Part shown: positions 9,721 to 18,958 of the stretch, one piece after another
How the letters are laid out: each line of letters begins with the position of its first letter
Numbering within the stretch: position 1 is the stretch's first letter
NCBI RefSeq assembly: GCF_008039615.1
Contig: NZ_VDUZ01000062.1
Span: forward strand, 1-51,060
Origin: Vineibacter terrae
GTDB taxonomy: Bacteria; Pseudomonadota; Alphaproteobacteria; Reyranellales; Reyranellaceae
Direction of reading: 5' to 3'
Length of the DNA: 51,060 bases
Notes under the pieces: generated by a model
Databases searched by the model: none
Told to the model about the DNA's origin: nothing
What the model saw: only the letters and a program-made list of their open reading frames with translations
Position numbers and translations under genes: made by a program

Positions 9721-11124
9721 ATGAAACGACGACAGACGCTTCTCGGTGCGTCCGCGCTGCTGATCAGCCCATCCGTGGCGCCGGGAAGCGCCCGGGCCGT
9801 CACCCCGGACGAGGCCCGGGCCATTGCCAGGGACGCCACCATCTACGGCTTCCCGCTGGTGGACAGCTACCGCATCCAGCATTCCTACTTCGTGGACCGC
9901 GGCAATCCCGAATTCAAATCATCGTGGAACACGCTCACCAATACCGCGCGGGTCTACACGCCGCAGGACAAGGCGATCCAGACTCCCAACTCGGACACAC
10001 CCTATTCGTTCGTCGGTGCCGACCTGCGTGCCGAGCCGCTGGTGCTGACGGTGCCGGCCGTCGACAAGGGCCGGTACTATTCGCTGCAGTTCATCGACAT
10101 GTACACGTTCAACTTCGCCTATGTCGGCAGCCGCGCCACCGGCAACGATACCGGCAGCTATCTCCTGGCGGGGCCTCGCTGGAAGGGCACTGCCCCAAAG
10201 GGCGTCAAATCGGTGATCCGGTCGGAAACCGATTTCGTGTTCGTGCTCTACCGGACGCAGCTCTTCAATGCGGACGACATCGAGAACGTCAAAAGGATAC
10301 AGGCCGGCTACAAGGTCCAGGCCCTGTCGCAATTCCTCGGCCAGCCGGTGCCCGCTGCCGCGCCGGCGGTCGACTTCATCAAGCCGCTCAGCACCGAGCA
10401 GGAACGCACCTCACCCGACTTCTTCGCCATCCTGAACTTCATCCTCCAGTTCTGCCCCACGCACCCCTCCGAGCAGGCGCTGATGGCGCGCTTCGCGAAG
10501 CTCGATATCGGCGCAGGCAAGACCTTCGACGCCAAGGCTCTCCCCGCCGAGACGCGCAAGGCCGTCGAGGACGGCATGGCCGACGCGTGGAAGGCCTTCG
10601 GCGAATACAAGGCGACCCAGCTCGATACGGGAAAGCGCACCAGCGGCAGCGGCTTCGGCACGCGTGCCTTCCTGAAGAACGACTATATGAGCCGCATGGC
10701 CGGGGCCGCGCTCGGCATCTACGGAAACGCGCAGGACGAGGCGATCTATCCGGTCTACTTCGTCGACTCCGCAAAGCAGAAGCTCGACGGTGCCCATCGC
10801 TACACGCTGCGCTTCGCCCCGGGCCAGCTGCCGCCGGTCAATGCGTTCTGGTCCCTGACGCTCTATGAGCTGCCGGCGAGCCTTCTCTTCGCGAATCCCC
10901 TGAACCGGTACCTGATCAATTCGCCCATGCTGCCCACGCTCAAGCGCGATGCCGATGGCGGCATCACGCTCCACATACAGAACGAGGCGCCCGGCACCGG
11001 CAAGGAAGCGAACTGGCTGCCGGCGCCGAAGGGGCCGTTCTTCATGGCCATGCGCCTGTACTGGCCCAAGCCCGAGGCATTGAAAGGCACGTGGAAGGCA
11101 CCGGCGCTGCAGCGCTTGACCTGA
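9721..11124 (+). CDS. Exported DUF1254/DUF1214 protein
   Basis: 467 residues with an N-terminal export signal (MKRRQTLLGASALLIS, cleavage likely after SARA near residue 26). An N-terminal DUF1254 domain contains PNSDTPYSF and GRYYSLQFIDMYTFNF; a C-terminal DUF1214 domain contains NAFWSLTLYE and AMRLYWPKPE. These proteins are periplasmic or secreted; members are often called cell-envelope proteins, with no settled reaction. GGGGGAG before the ATG fixes the start. It is followed after 19 bases by a second protein of the same superfamily, so the two form an operon. Confidence 0.88.
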   Translation: MKRRQTLLGASALLISPSVAPGSARAVTPDEARAIARDATIYGFPLVDSYRIQHSYFVDRGNPEFKSSWNTLTNTARVYTPQDKAIQTPNSDTPYSFVGADLRAEPLVLTVPAVDKGRYYSLQFIDMYTFNFAYVGSRATGNDTGSYLLAGPRWKGTAPKGVKSVIRSETDFVFVLYRTQLFNADDIENVKRIQAGYKVQALSQFLGQPVPAAAPAVDFIKPLSTEQERTSPDFFAILNFILQFCPTHPSEQALMARFAKLDIGAGKTFDAKALPAETRKAVEDGMADAWKAFGEYKATQLDTGKRTSGSGFGTRAFLKNDYMSRMAGAALGIYGNAQDEAIYPVYFVDSAKQKLDGAHRYTLRFAPGQLPPVNAFWSLTLYELPASLLFANPLNRYLINSPMLPTLKRDADGGITLHIQNEAPGTGKEANWLPAPKGPFFMAMRLYWPKPEALKGTWKAPALQRLT

Positions 11125-11143
11125 CGTCGGCAGGGAGAACCGC

Positions 11144-12253
11144 ATGAATCTCGTACCCGGACGCGTCGCGATGACAGCGCCCAACCATCGGCGCGACCCG
11201 GCTCGATCGAAACACGCTCTCGCCGCTGTCGCCCTGTCCGCCGCCTTGATCGCGACCGGCGCCGCGACCGCGCAGCAGCCCGCCGCGCCGGCTCCGCCGG
11301 GCAATCCCCTGCCCGTCACCGTCGACAACTTCGTCCGCGCCGAATCCGATACGTATATCGCCCGGCTGGCTGGCGAGGCAGGCCTCGGCAAGCTCGCGCA
11401 TCGTCGCGAGCCCGCTTCGATCGACAACCAGACCGTCATCCGCCTCAACCGCGACACGCTCTATTCGTCGGCGGTGTTCGATCTTGACGCCGGACCGGTG
11501 ACGATCACGCTGCCCGACGCCGGCAAGCGCTTCATGTCGATGCAGGTGGTCAACCAGGACCATTATGTCCCCGAGATCGTCTACGGCGCCGGCAGCTACA
11601 CGCTCACCCGGGCCAAGGTCGGCACCCGCTACGCCTTGGTCGGCATCCGTACGCTGGTCGATCCGGCAAGCCCGGCGGATGTCCAGCAGGTCCACAAGCT
11701 GCAGGATCAGATCAAGGTCGCCCAGAAAGCCCCCGGCCGTCTGGAGCTGCCGGCATGGGATCCGGCCAGCCAGAAGAAGGTGCGCGACGCCCTGCTGGTC
11801 CTGGGATCGACGATGCCCGATTTCAAGAAGGCATTCGGCTCGAAGGCGCAGGTCGACCCGGTGCGGCACCTGATCGGGACGGCGCTGGGCTGGGGCGGCA
11901 ACCCCGACAAGGACGCCACCTACCTCAACGTCACGCCGGCGAAGAACGACGGCACCACCGTCTACCGGCTCAAGGTCAAGGATGTGCCGGTCGACGCCTT
12001 CTGGTCCATCAGCCTCTACAACGCGCTGGGCTACTTCGAGAAGAATCCCTACAACGCCTACACGCTCAACAACCTCACGGCGAAGAAGGATGGTGACGGC
12101 TCGATCACCATCCAGTTCGGCGGCTGCGACGGCAAGTCCGCCAACTGCCTGCCCACGGTCAGCGGCTGGAACTACACGGTGCGCCTCTACCGTCCACGTG
12201 CCGAGATCCTGAACGGCAAATGGAGCTTCCCGCAGCCGCAGCCCGTGCCGTGA
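11144..12253 (+). CDS. Exported DUF1254/DUF1214 protein, shorter paralogue
   Basis: 369 residues with a hydrophobic signal segment (AAVALSAALIATGAA) preceded by a basic stretch. The DUF1254 part (NRDTLYSSAVFDLDAGPVT) and the DUF1214 part (VDAFWSISLYNALGYF and the ending YTVRLYRPRAEIL) are both shorter than in the upstream paralogue. AGGGAG six bases before the ATG at 11144 supports the start; a second ATG nine codons on (11171) is an alternative that would shorten the basic region. It is the second gene of a two-gene operon that ends at a palindromic repeat. Function unknown; the pairing suggests that the products act together outside the cytoplasm. Confidence 0.86.
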   Translation: MNLVPGRVAMTAPNHRRDPARSKHALAAVALSAALIATGAATAQQPAAPAPPGNPLPVTVDNFVRAESDTYIARLAGEAGLGKLAHRREPASIDNQTVIRLNRDTLYSSAVFDLDAGPVTITLPDAGKRFMSMQVVNQDHYVPEIVYGAGSYTLTRAKVGTRYALVGIRTLVDPASPADVQQVHKLQDQIKVAQKAPGRLELPAWDPASQKKVRDALLVLGSTMPDFKKAFGSKAQVDPVRHLIGTALGWGGNPDKDATYLNVTPAKNDGTTVYRLKVKDVPVDAFWSISLYNALGYFEKNPYNAYTLNNLTAKKDGDGSITIQFGGCDGKSANCLPTVSGWNYTVRLYRPRAEILNGKWSFPQPQPVP

Positions 12254-12283
12254 GCCACAGGGATTCTGGCATACGGCTCTGCC

Positions 12284-12369
12284 GTCATCCCGAGCGCAGC
12301 GAGGGATCTCCCGCGGCAAGGCGCACGGTGCGCCATTCGCGGGAGATCCCTCGCTGCGCTCGGGATGAC
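12284..12369. repeat. GTCATCCCGAGCG palindrome, copy A
   Basis: Long inverted repeat whose arms begin GTCATCCCGAGCGCAGCGAG and continue GGATCTCCCGCG, with a ~20-base centre. It fills the gap between the convergent DUF1214 and MFS genes, so transcripts from either side would form the hairpin and it may serve as a bidirectional terminator. Copies B and C lie at 36598-36688 and 45906-45998. Confidence 0.9.
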
Positions 12370-12413
12370 AGAAAGGAGGGCGGCAGGGCGTTGCGACATA
12401 TGCGCAGGGACCA

Positions 12414-13649
12414 CTATGCAGCTCTCAGCACTGGCGGCGGCTGCGACGGGCGGATCAGCGCGAACGTGATCTGGATGATGCCGCCGGCCAGCCCCAGCGC
12501 GACGCCGATGCGCCAGGCCATCGTGTAGGAGCCGAGCGCGTCGTAGAGCAGCCCTCCCCCATAGGCGCCGAGGAAGCTGCCGAGCTGGTGAATCATGAAG
12601 GAGAGCCCCTGGATCATCGCCTGCCAGCGCAGCCCGAACATCTCGACAACCGCACCTGCCGTCAGCGGGCTCACGCCCATCCAGAGGAAGCCCATGAGGG
12701 CGCCGAACAGCAGCGTGGACCCGGGTGTCGCCGGCAGCATGAAGTACCAGGCGATCGTCAGCGACCGCAGGATGTAGATCGAGCCCAGCAGCGCAAGCTT
12801 GTTCCAGCGCTGGCCGGCCCAGCCGAAGAACAGCGAGCCCAGCACGTTGAAGCCGCCGATCATGCCGAGCGTCTGCGCGCTCAGCATCGGATCGAGGCCG
12901 CAGATCTCCAGATAGGACGGCAGGTGCGTGGTGAGGAACACGAGCTGCATGCCGCAGACCATGAAGGCGCAGCTCATCACCACGAAGGAGATGTTGCCGA
13001 ACGCGGTCTTCACGACCGTCGCCGCCGTGACGTCGCCGATATCGTTGGCCGTGGGCTTCGGCATCGGATTGCTGTCGATGCGACCGGCGTACCAGGCAGC
13101 GGGGATCATCAGCAGCGACAGGGCGACGAAGCCGGCAAGGCCTACGCGCCAGCCAAAGCCTTCGCTGAGCACCTGGCCGATCGGCGCCGACACCAGCGCG
13201 CCCAGCGAGCCCATGGCCGAAACGATGCCGAGCACGGTCGAGCGCACCGTCTCCGGCACCGCGCGCGCGGCCACCGACATCGAGACTGCCGTCGCCGTGC
13301 AGGTGAGCGAGGCGCCGATCAGCACGCCGCCGCCGACCATGACGCTCACGACGCCGTGCGCGCTCGCCATCAGGGCAAGCCCCGCGATATAGAGCAGCGA
13401 GCCGATCAGCATGAGCGGACGAAAGCCGTACCGCGCCACCAGGGCGCCGGCGAATGGCTGCAGAAATCCCCAGGTGAGATTCTGGACCGCAACCGCCAGC
13501 GTGAAATCGGACACCGAGATCTGAATGTCGCGGGTCAGCGGCTGCATGAAGATGCCCAGGCTCTGCCGCAACCCCATGCTCAGCGTCAGCATGACGGAAG
13601 CACCGATCAGGATCGGCAGCGCGGGACGCAGGACTTGCAGCAAGGGCAT
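12414..13649 (-). CDS. MFS transporter
   Basis: 411-residue major facilitator superfamily permease with about 12 hydrophobic helices and a central cytoplasmic loop. The start of the first half (TLSMGLRQSLGIFMQPLTRD) resembles the monocarboxylate/oxalate-formate antiporter-like branch. I place the start at MPLLQVL (13649), because the ten residues before it (MRTDKERRRT) are charged and unlike family N-termini; the ribosome-binding site is a weak GAGAAGAA. It is convergent with the DUF1214 genes and lies downstream of, and on the same strand as, the MBL-fold hydrolase, 142 bases away. The substrate is unknown, perhaps a small carboxylate. Confidence 0.9.
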   Translation of the reverse strand: MPLLQVLRPALPILIGASVMLTLSMGLRQSLGIFMQPLTRDIQISVSDFTLAVAVQNLTWGFLQPFAGALVARYGFRPLMLIGSLLYIAGLALMASAHGVVSVMVGGGVLIGASLTCTATAVSMSVAARAVPETVRSTVLGIVSAMGSLGALVSAPIGQVLSEGFGWRVGLAGFVALSLLMIPAAWYAGRIDSNPMPKPTANDIGDVTAATVVKTAFGNISFVVMSCAFMVCGMQLVFLTTHLPSYLEICGLDPMLSAQTLGMIGGFNVLGSLFFGWAGQRWNKLALLGSIYILRSLTIAWYFMLPATPGSTLLFGALMGFLWMGVSPLTAGAVVEMFGLRWQAMIQGLSFMIHQLGSFLGAYGGGLLYDALGSYTMAWRIGVALGLAGGIIQITFALIRPSQPPPVLRAA

Positions 13650-13791
13650 CGTTCTTCTTCTCTCTTTGTCAGTGCGCACAGCGATACGGCGGCGGCTTTG
13701 TTTCAGTCCTCACCCAGAGGCGAGGCGCCCCATCTTCCTCGACCGGGGCACGCAGCTTGTTTCGTGTTGTGTGAAGTGAAAGCAGCTTGGG

Positions 13792-14724
13792 CTATCCAAG
13801 CCGATAGATGCCTTGCTCGTCCGCGTGCACCCGCCCGTCGGCGAGGAGCTCGGCGAGATGCTGCGAAATCGTCCGCATTTCGGATGCCTTCACCCACGGA
13901 CTATCGAAGTTCGGCGGGTAGAGCAGCCGCTGCTCGGCCAACTGCTCAAGTGTCCTCGGCGCTTCGCCCAGGAGCGCCAGAAGGCGCTGCTCGCGTTCGT
14001 CGATCTTGGCCGCAAAGGCGGCGAGATCACGCATGAAGCGCTCGCGATCGGTATAGATGCCGCGGTGGTGAGACGTGACCCATACCTTGGCCGGGACGTC
14101 GGGCAGCCGCGCCAAGGTGCGGCGGAAGTCGTGCAGGCTCGAGGATGCGTCGCCGTAGTAAGGCCCGAAGCCGGTCAGATCGATGTCGCCGATGAAAACC
14201 ACGCCCTGCGGCTCGACGAGCAGAACACAGTGGCCAGGGGTGTGGCCGGGCATGTGGAAGGCGCGAACCTGCACCTGCCCGAGGTCCCAGGACGCACCAT
14301 CCTCGTAACCCTGTGCGTCGGGCCGCGGTGCGTAGAAGAAGTCGCGCCGGAATTGGGTCAGCATATCCTGGGCACGAGCCTCATCAGTCACACCGAAGGC
14401 GGCAAGCAGCCCATCCCAGCTACGGGCCGCCGGCAGATCGGCCTTGTGCACGTGGACAGGCGCATCGGGCAGGCGGTGCAGGCCAGCCATATGGTCCTCG
14501 TGGACGTGGCCCATGATCACCAGTTCAGTGGCGTCGAACTCAGGTCCGATGAAATTCGAGACGACCGGCGTGTCGAAGGCCGCGCGGGTGTCCGAGCCGC
14601 GGATGAGCACCTGGTTTCCGTCTGGATATTTCCCGTTCTTGGCGCCCATGAAGACCGAAACGCGGCCGAAGTCGACGCGTATGGGCTGTACGTTTGAACC
14701 AAGCTTGTTCTCAATGAATCCCAT
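13792..14724 (-). CDS. MBL-fold metallo-hydrolase
   Basis: 310-residue metallo-beta-lactamase-fold protein. The metal-binding HxHxDH motif is HVHEDH (73-78), the third histidine lies in PGHTPGH (161), the bridging Asp in FIGDIDL (about 180) and the last His in TSHHRG, so a two-zinc site is likely intact. The C-terminal ~80 residues look like the winged-helix tail seen in LACTB2-like hydrolases. Two ATGs compete: 14733 has its AAGG touching the codon, while 14724 has AAGGA at normal spacing, so I use 14724. The substrate is unknown (thioester, lactone or glyoxalase-like). It may be co-transcribed with the MFS gene downstream. Confidence 0.9.
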   Translation of the reverse strand: MGFIENKLGSNVQPIRVDFGRVSVFMGAKNGKYPDGNQVLIRGSDTRAAFDTPVVSNFIGPEFDATELVIMGHVHEDHMAGLHRLPDAPVHVHKADLPAARSWDGLLAAFGVTDEARAQDMLTQFRRDFFYAPRPDAQGYEDGASWDLGQVQVRAFHMPGHTPGHCVLLVEPQGVVFIGDIDLTGFGPYYGDASSSLHDFRRTLARLPDVPAKVWVTSHHRGIYTDRERFMRDLAAFAAKIDEREQRLLALLGEAPRTLEQLAEQRLLYPPNFDSPWVKASEMRTISQHLAELLADGRVHADEQGIYRLG

Positions 14725-14842
14725 ATCGATCATCCTTCGTCAGTCGAAATCCTGCCGCGCGTCGTGCCCCTGGACCCATGTCCGCCTTCCTCGCCGGCTC
14801 GCATCATAACGTCTGTTGCAATAAATGTAGCTGCGGCATGCA

Positions 14843-16348
14843 TCACGACGCGCGCAGCAAGGTTCGCCAGGTGCTGCCGGCCGGATCGCTCATCGGCGCG
14901 ATGTAGCGGTCGAACGTCATGGTCTGACGCGCCGGCTCCTCGTATCGCGGCCAGGCCAGCAGGCCGCCGGCATTCGGATCGCCGGTGCGGGCGAAGCCGG
15001 CCCAGTAGGCGCGCATGGTACGGCTGATGTGGCCGTAGTCGGCATCCGTCGCGCCGCGGAACATCGGGGCCTGCGCCCATGCCTCGCGGGCGCCGAACAG
15101 GAACGGCAGCTCGATGCAGTGGCTGGCGCCGAAGTCGGTGGCCGGCGACGGCCAGTTGAACTGGTAGACGAAGGCGGCACGGCCGGCCCGGGCCTGATGT
15201 CGCGCCAGCGCCAGGGCGGGCGCGATGAAGCGACGGTCGCTGGCGGCATCGGCATGCAGCGCGCCGGCATCGCGGTAGCCGCGCAGCGCCTCGTATTCGG
15301 CCATCAGGGCCTCGGCCCTGTCGCCGAACTCGGCGTGCAGGGCCGCGCGCAGCTGGTCGCGGGTCATGGCCTTGAAGGCAGGATCGATGGCCGAGAAGAC
15401 GCTGCACTCCTCGCGCGTGTAGCCCACGATCATGGGGCACCACGACGCCGCGCCGGCCGCCGTCGCTTCCAGCAGCGGCGCCTTCAGCAGATCGCCGTCC
15501 AGGCAGGGCACGAAGGGCGGCGTCGAATCGCCGGGGCCGCGCGCGAAATGCTGCGCCACGGCGCGCGCCGACACCAGCAGCCTGTCGACCGGCACGGCAC
15601 GCAAGGCCTCGGCCTGCGGCCTGACGCCCAGCGCATCGGCAAAGATGCGGCCGCGCTCCTCGGCGCGTGCCGGCGGCTCGGGCTCGAGCCCGTAGGGGCC
15701 GCTTTGCAGGATGGCGCGCCGGAACAGCGAGCGCCCCTCCTCCGACACGACCAGCGCCAGCACCGCGAAGGCGCCCGCCGACTGGCCGGCGATGCACACC
15801 GAGTCGGGATCGCCGCCGAACGCGGCGATGCAGCGCTGCACCCAGCGCAGGCTGGCGCGCTGATCGTGCAGGCCGAGATTGCCGTCGCTGACGCCGGCCA
15901 GCCGCAGATAGCCCAGCGCCCCCAGCCGGCTGTTGACCGACACCACGACGACGCGGCCGGTGCGCGCCAGCGCCGCGCCGGCATACCACGGCAGCGACCC
16001 GGCACCGCTCATGAAGGCGCCGCCGTGGAACCACACCAGCACCGGCACCTTCTCGCCGCCGAGGTCGGCGGGCGCCCAGACCGTGAGGCTCAGGCAATCC
16101 TCGCCCTGGGTGCCGGCGCTGGGCCCCATGGCGATCTCCAGCCGCGAGGGCAGCTGCGGCGGAATCGGGCCGTCGGCGCCGGCGTCGACGGTCTCGTCCG
16201 ACAGCGGCAGCGGCTCGGGCCGGGCAAAACGGCGCGGCCCGACCGGGGCTTGGGCGTAGGGCACGCCACGGAAGACGTCGAGATCGCCATCACGACGCCC
16301 GACGAAGCGGCCGAAGGGAGTCGTTGCCACGGGCTTCATGTACGTCAT
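14843..16348 (-). CDS. Carboxylesterase/lipase family protein (type B)
   Basis: 501-residue alpha/beta hydrolase of the carboxylesterase type B family, of normal bacterial length. The nucleophile elbow is GQSAGAF with Ser190 (the common form is GESAGG), and the oxyanion-hole stretch is WFHGGAF (106-112). DFGASHCIELPFLFG near the C-terminus holds the likely catalytic His. The family start motif TPFGRFVG follows the chosen ATG at 16348, which has AGAGGG upstream; the frame is open another 79 codons without coding character. There is no signal peptide, so it is probably cytoplasmic. It is divergent from the SMP-30 gene over a 250-base gap. It probably hydrolyses a carboxylic ester or lactone-like substrate; specificity is not visible. 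Confidence 0.92.
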   Translation of the reverse strand: MTYMKPVATTPFGRFVGRRDGDLDVFRGVPYAQAPVGPRRFARPEPLPLSDETVDAGADGPIPPQLPSRLEIAMGPSAGTQGEDCLSLTVWAPADLGGEKVPVLVWFHGGAFMSGAGSLPWYAGAALARTGRVVVVSVNSRLGALGYLRLAGVSDGNLGLHDQRASLRWVQRCIAAFGGDPDSVCIAGQSAGAFAVLALVVSEEGRSLFRRAILQSGPYGLEPEPPARAEERGRIFADALGVRPQAEALRAVPVDRLLVSARAVAQHFARGPGDSTPPFVPCLDGDLLKAPLLEATAAGAASWCPMIVGYTREECSVFSAIDPAFKAMTRDQLRAALHAEFGDRAEALMAEYEALRGYRDAGALHADAASDRRFIAPALALARHQARAGRAAFVYQFNWPSPATDFGASHCIELPFLFGAREAWAQAPMFRGATDADYGHISRTMRAYWAGFARTGDPNAGGLLAWPRYEEPARQTMTFDRYIAPMSDPAGSTWRTLLRAS

Positions 16349-16599
16349 GCCTGTCCCTCTCCGCTGCCGGCTGCTCATGGTTGTCCTCCGGTTGATCCCT
16401 AACCTTGCCGGGAAACCTGAAACGGTCCAGTCTGCGGCTGCGTTCATCCGTGAAAATGTCATCCGGGGCGCGGTCGCACGGATGTTTGCCCCGATCGCGT
16501 ACGGGCTACCTGAGCACGCTTGCGTGTCGTCCGGTCCTGAGGCCGGGCGGCGTCTGGCTGTTGGCAACCCAAGCCATCCAATCAAGGGAGGAACAGGCG

Positions 16600-17634
16600 A
16601 TGGAACGACGCGCTTTCCTGGCGGGCACGGCCGCGGCTGCTGCCGGCTTCATGGTCAGGACCGCACAGGCGGACACGCTTCCGCTCGGCGATCTTCCAAA
16701 CTGGCGCTACCCCGACCCTCGCGTCGAGGTGCTCGACAAGCGGTTCAAGGCCAAGGTCGGCAATGCCGCCATCGAACGGATCGCCACCGGATTCCGATGG
16801 GCCGAGGGCCCGGTCTACGTCCGCGACTATCGCTGCCTGATCTGGAGCGACATCCCCAACAACCGCATGATGCGCTGGAACGAGGAGGACGGGCATCTCA
16901 GCATCTTTCGCCAGCCGTCGAACTACACCAACGGCAATACGCGCGATCGCCAGGGCCGGCTGCTGAGCTGCGAGCACGATTCGCGCCGCCTCGTCCGCAC
17001 CGAGCATGACGGCACGATCACGGTGCTGATGGACAGCTTCGACGGCAAGAAGCTGAACGCCCCCAACGATGTCGTCGTGGCCTCCGACGACTCGATCTGG
17101 TTCACCGATCCGGGCTACGGGATCTTCGGGTTCTACGAAGGTCACAAGGACACATCCGAACAGCCGCCGCGCGTCTACCGCGTCGACGGCAAGACCGGCA
17201 AGGCGTCGATCGTGATCGACAGCTTCGACAAGCCCAATGGGCTTGCCTTCGCGCCGGACGAGAAGAAGCTCTACGTCATCGACACCGGCCTCACCCATGG
17301 CGGCCGCTCCAACATGCGCGTCCTGGACGTGGACATCGGCACCGGCAAGGTGACGGCCGACAAGGTCTTCGCCGAGAACTTCGCGCCGGGCTTCACCGAC
17401 GGCGTGCGAATCGATGTCGACGGCAATGTCTGGTGCAGCATGGGATGGGCCGATCCGAAGGAGGATGGGGTCCGCATCTATGCCCCGACAGGCGATCTCA
17501 TCGGCAAAATCCACATTCCGGAGACCTGCGCCAACCTGTGCTTCGGCGGACCGAAGCGGAACCGGCTGTTCATCTGCGGCAGCACCTCGGTCTATGCCAC
17601 CTACGTGGAGACCCAGGGCGCGCTCGTCCCGTAG
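16600..17634 (+). CDS. Exported SMP-30/gluconolactonase/LRE family protein
   Basis: 344-residue six-bladed beta-propeller of the SMP-30/gluconolactonase family, which hydrolyses sugar lactones with one bound metal. The N-terminus MERRAFLAGTAAAAAGFMV is a Tat-like signal, with cleavage likely after AQA. Metal-ligand motifs are visible: the Glu in RWAEGPVY, Asn in KLNAPNDVV and Asp in GFTDGVRIDVDGNVW. GGGAGG nine bases before the ATG at 16600 fixes the start; the open frame begins earlier, at 16405. A 13-bp inverted repeat follows the gene. A short relic of a related gene is found at 3418-3489. Divergence from an esterase suggests joint use of an ester or lactone substrate. Confidence 0.9.
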   Translation: MERRAFLAGTAAAAAGFMVRTAQADTLPLGDLPNWRYPDPRVEVLDKRFKAKVGNAAIERIATGFRWAEGPVYVRDYRCLIWSDIPNNRMMRWNEEDGHLSIFRQPSNYTNGNTRDRQGRLLSCEHDSRRLVRTEHDGTITVLMDSFDGKKLNAPNDVVVASDDSIWFTDPGYGIFGFYEGHKDTSEQPPRVYRVDGKTGKASIVIDSFDKPNGLAFAPDEKKLYVIDTGLTHGGRSNMRVLDVDIGTGKVTADKVFAENFAPGFTDGVRIDVDGNVWCSMGWADPKEDGVRIYAPTGDLIGKIHIPETCANLCFGGPKRNRLFICGSTSVYATYVETQGALVP

Positions 17635-17690
17635 TCGCCAACTTTGACCACAAGGGTCGAAGCGGCGCATGGTGGCGGGATCAGACGCTG

Positions 17691-17717
17691 GTGACGCGCC
17701 ACCTGGTGGCGCGTCAC
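17691..17717 (+). terminator. Perfect hairpin after the SMP-30 gene
   Basis: 13-bp arms GTGACGCGCCACC / GGTGGCGCGTCAC around a single T. It could be a terminator without a T run, or a cruciform or protein site. Confidence 0.45.
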
Positions 17718-17723
17718 ACTGTG

Positions 17724-17951
17724 TGATCTCTGTGTCTCTGTACTACTGACCTCAAGAATCTTCGCAAGCCGCGATGATTTTTGTAGCCTTCATGGTGAGC
17801 ACAGGTGAATGCGAAGCATTCACCGAGTCGAACCATGAAGGCGTCGCACGGGCAGTGGTGCGCCGCTTCATGGTTCGACAGGCTCACCATGAAGCGCTTT
17901 CCCCGCATTTGGTTGCGGCCAGAGCTGCGCTGTGTCTCTGTGGTTTGCCTT
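17724..17951. repeat. Long composite direct repeat, copy 1
   Basis: About 225 bases nearly identical to 38124-38350, in the same orientation. The outer part carries CTCTGTGTCTCTGTACTACT at the left and CTCTGTGGTT at the right; the inner part is the REP-like inverted pair described at 17788-17894. It fills most of the gap between the SMP-30 and Nudix genes. Confidence 0.9.
17788..17894. repeat. REP-like inverted pair (copy 2, with an extra inner hairpin)
   Basis: Same inverted pair as 9483-9567. The loop of the left unit holds an extra segment with its own hairpin GGTGAATGC / GCATTCACC (loop GAA). The identical enlarged form occurs at 38185-38291. Confidence 0.88.
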
Positions 17952-17987
17952 CCTGGCGCTGCAGGCGAGCGCACTGCCGCCTTGCTG

Positions 17988-18863
17988 TCAGCCCGGCGCG
18001 TCGCCGGGTCCGAACGGGTGGCGCCGCAGGCCGGCGACGATGGCGAAATAGTCGGGATCGTCGGCGGCGATCAGGCCGTGGCGCACGAAGAAGTCGATCA
18101 GCACCAGGTTGCAGTTGTACTTGAAATCGAACGTGTCGCGCACGCGCGCGATCACGTCGGCGACCGGCCACAGCTCGAAGGATTCGGCCTCGCCGTCGTT
18201 GCTGCGGCAGATGAAGCCTTCGGGCAGCTCCAGGTCGAAGACGTATTGCACGTCGGGCTTCAGCTCCATGCCTGACTGGTGGCAGTAGGTGATGGCGCCG
18301 ACGGCCTTCGCCTGCCGCGCGATCCCGACCGGGATCGAGGCCTCCTCGAAGCATTCCTTGACCACGTTCTGCAGCAGGCCCAGGCCCTCGGGATGGCCGC
18401 CGGCCACGGTGTTGTCGAGCATGCCGGGATAGGTCGGCTTGTCGCGCGCCCGGCGCGGCACCCAGACATGCAGGCCATCGGCGCGGCGGACATAGCCGGT
18501 GAGGTGCACGCCGAAAGCACGCACGCCGAAATACGGCACCGCCGCGCGCTCCATCGCCATCAGCGCCGGCCGCTTCAGGTCGGGCGTCACCGGGTAGCGC
18601 TCGTCGCGCCAGGCGGAGAACCAGCCCTCGCGTGCCAGATCGCGCAGGAAGGCGCCGACCGCTTCCGTGCGCCGCTGCGGCGCCGACAGAGCCTCGGACA
18701 GATGCCAGAAGTCGGCGCCCGGGGTGAAGAGATCCGGCCGCCTGCCCAGGACGGCGGCAAAATCGCGATGCACCCAGCCGGCGCGCGCCGCGCCAATCAG
18801 CCAGGGCTGAAACTGCGAGAGGTCATGCGCGTTGCAGCGCGCGATATGGTCAAGGAAGGACAT
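17988..18863 (-). CDS. Nudix hydrolase with DUF4743 N-terminal domain
   Basis: 291 residues: an N-terminal DUF4743-like region (about 1-115) and a C-terminal Nudix domain, the architecture of the thiamine pyrophosphokinase-associated Nudix proteins of the Tnr3/NUDT20 type. The Nudix box reads GGHPEGLGLLQNVVKECFEE. The three acidic residues of the KE..EE part are intact, but the first Glu of the consensus GX5E is Leu, as it is often altered in this subfamily. The family hydrolyses oxidised or damaged thiamine diphosphates and related pyrophosphates in the cytoplasm; activity here is inferred. The start at 18863 has GGTAAGGG upstream, and this ribosome-binding site lies inside a 40-base dispersed repeat (18871-18910). 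Confidence 0.88.
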   Translation of the reverse strand: MSFLDHIARCNAHDLSQFQPWLIGAARAGWVHRDFAAVLGRRPDLFTPGADFWHLSEALSAPQRRTEAVGAFLRDLAREGWFSAWRDERYPVTPDLKRPALMAMERAAVPYFGVRAFGVHLTGYVRRADGLHVWVPRRARDKPTYPGMLDNTVAGGHPEGLGLLQNVVKECFEEASIPVGIARQAKAVGAITYCHQSGMELKPDVQYVFDLELPEGFICRSNDGEAESFELWPVADVIARVRDTFDFKYNCNLVLIDFFVRHGLIAADDPDYFAIVAGLRRHPFGPGDAPG

Positions 18864-18870
18864 CGCCTAC

Positions 18871-18910
18871 CCTTACCAGCTGGCGGCGCCATCGTCTTCA
18901 CGGCGTGCGC
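18871..18910. repeat. 40-base dispersed repeat, copy 1
   Basis: Begins CCTTACCAGCTG and matches 22920-22959 at 37 of 40 positions. On the minus strand it overlaps the ribosome-binding region of the Nudix gene. Confidence 0.75.
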
Positions 18911-18929
18911 ACCGCCTCACGTGGACCAC

Positions 18930-18958
18930 TTGACAATGTAGCCACATGTGGCCACAAT
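18930..18958 (+). promoter_or_regulatory. Promoter and operator of the toxin-antitoxin operon
   Basis: TTGACA at 18930-18935 and CACAAT at 18953-18958 are separated by exactly 17 bases. The spacer holds a perfect 12-base palindrome, GCCACATGTGGC (18941-18952). A transcript would start near 18965, at or next to the ATG at 18966. Placing a palindrome between the promoter boxes is typical of antitoxin self-repression. Confidence 0.7.
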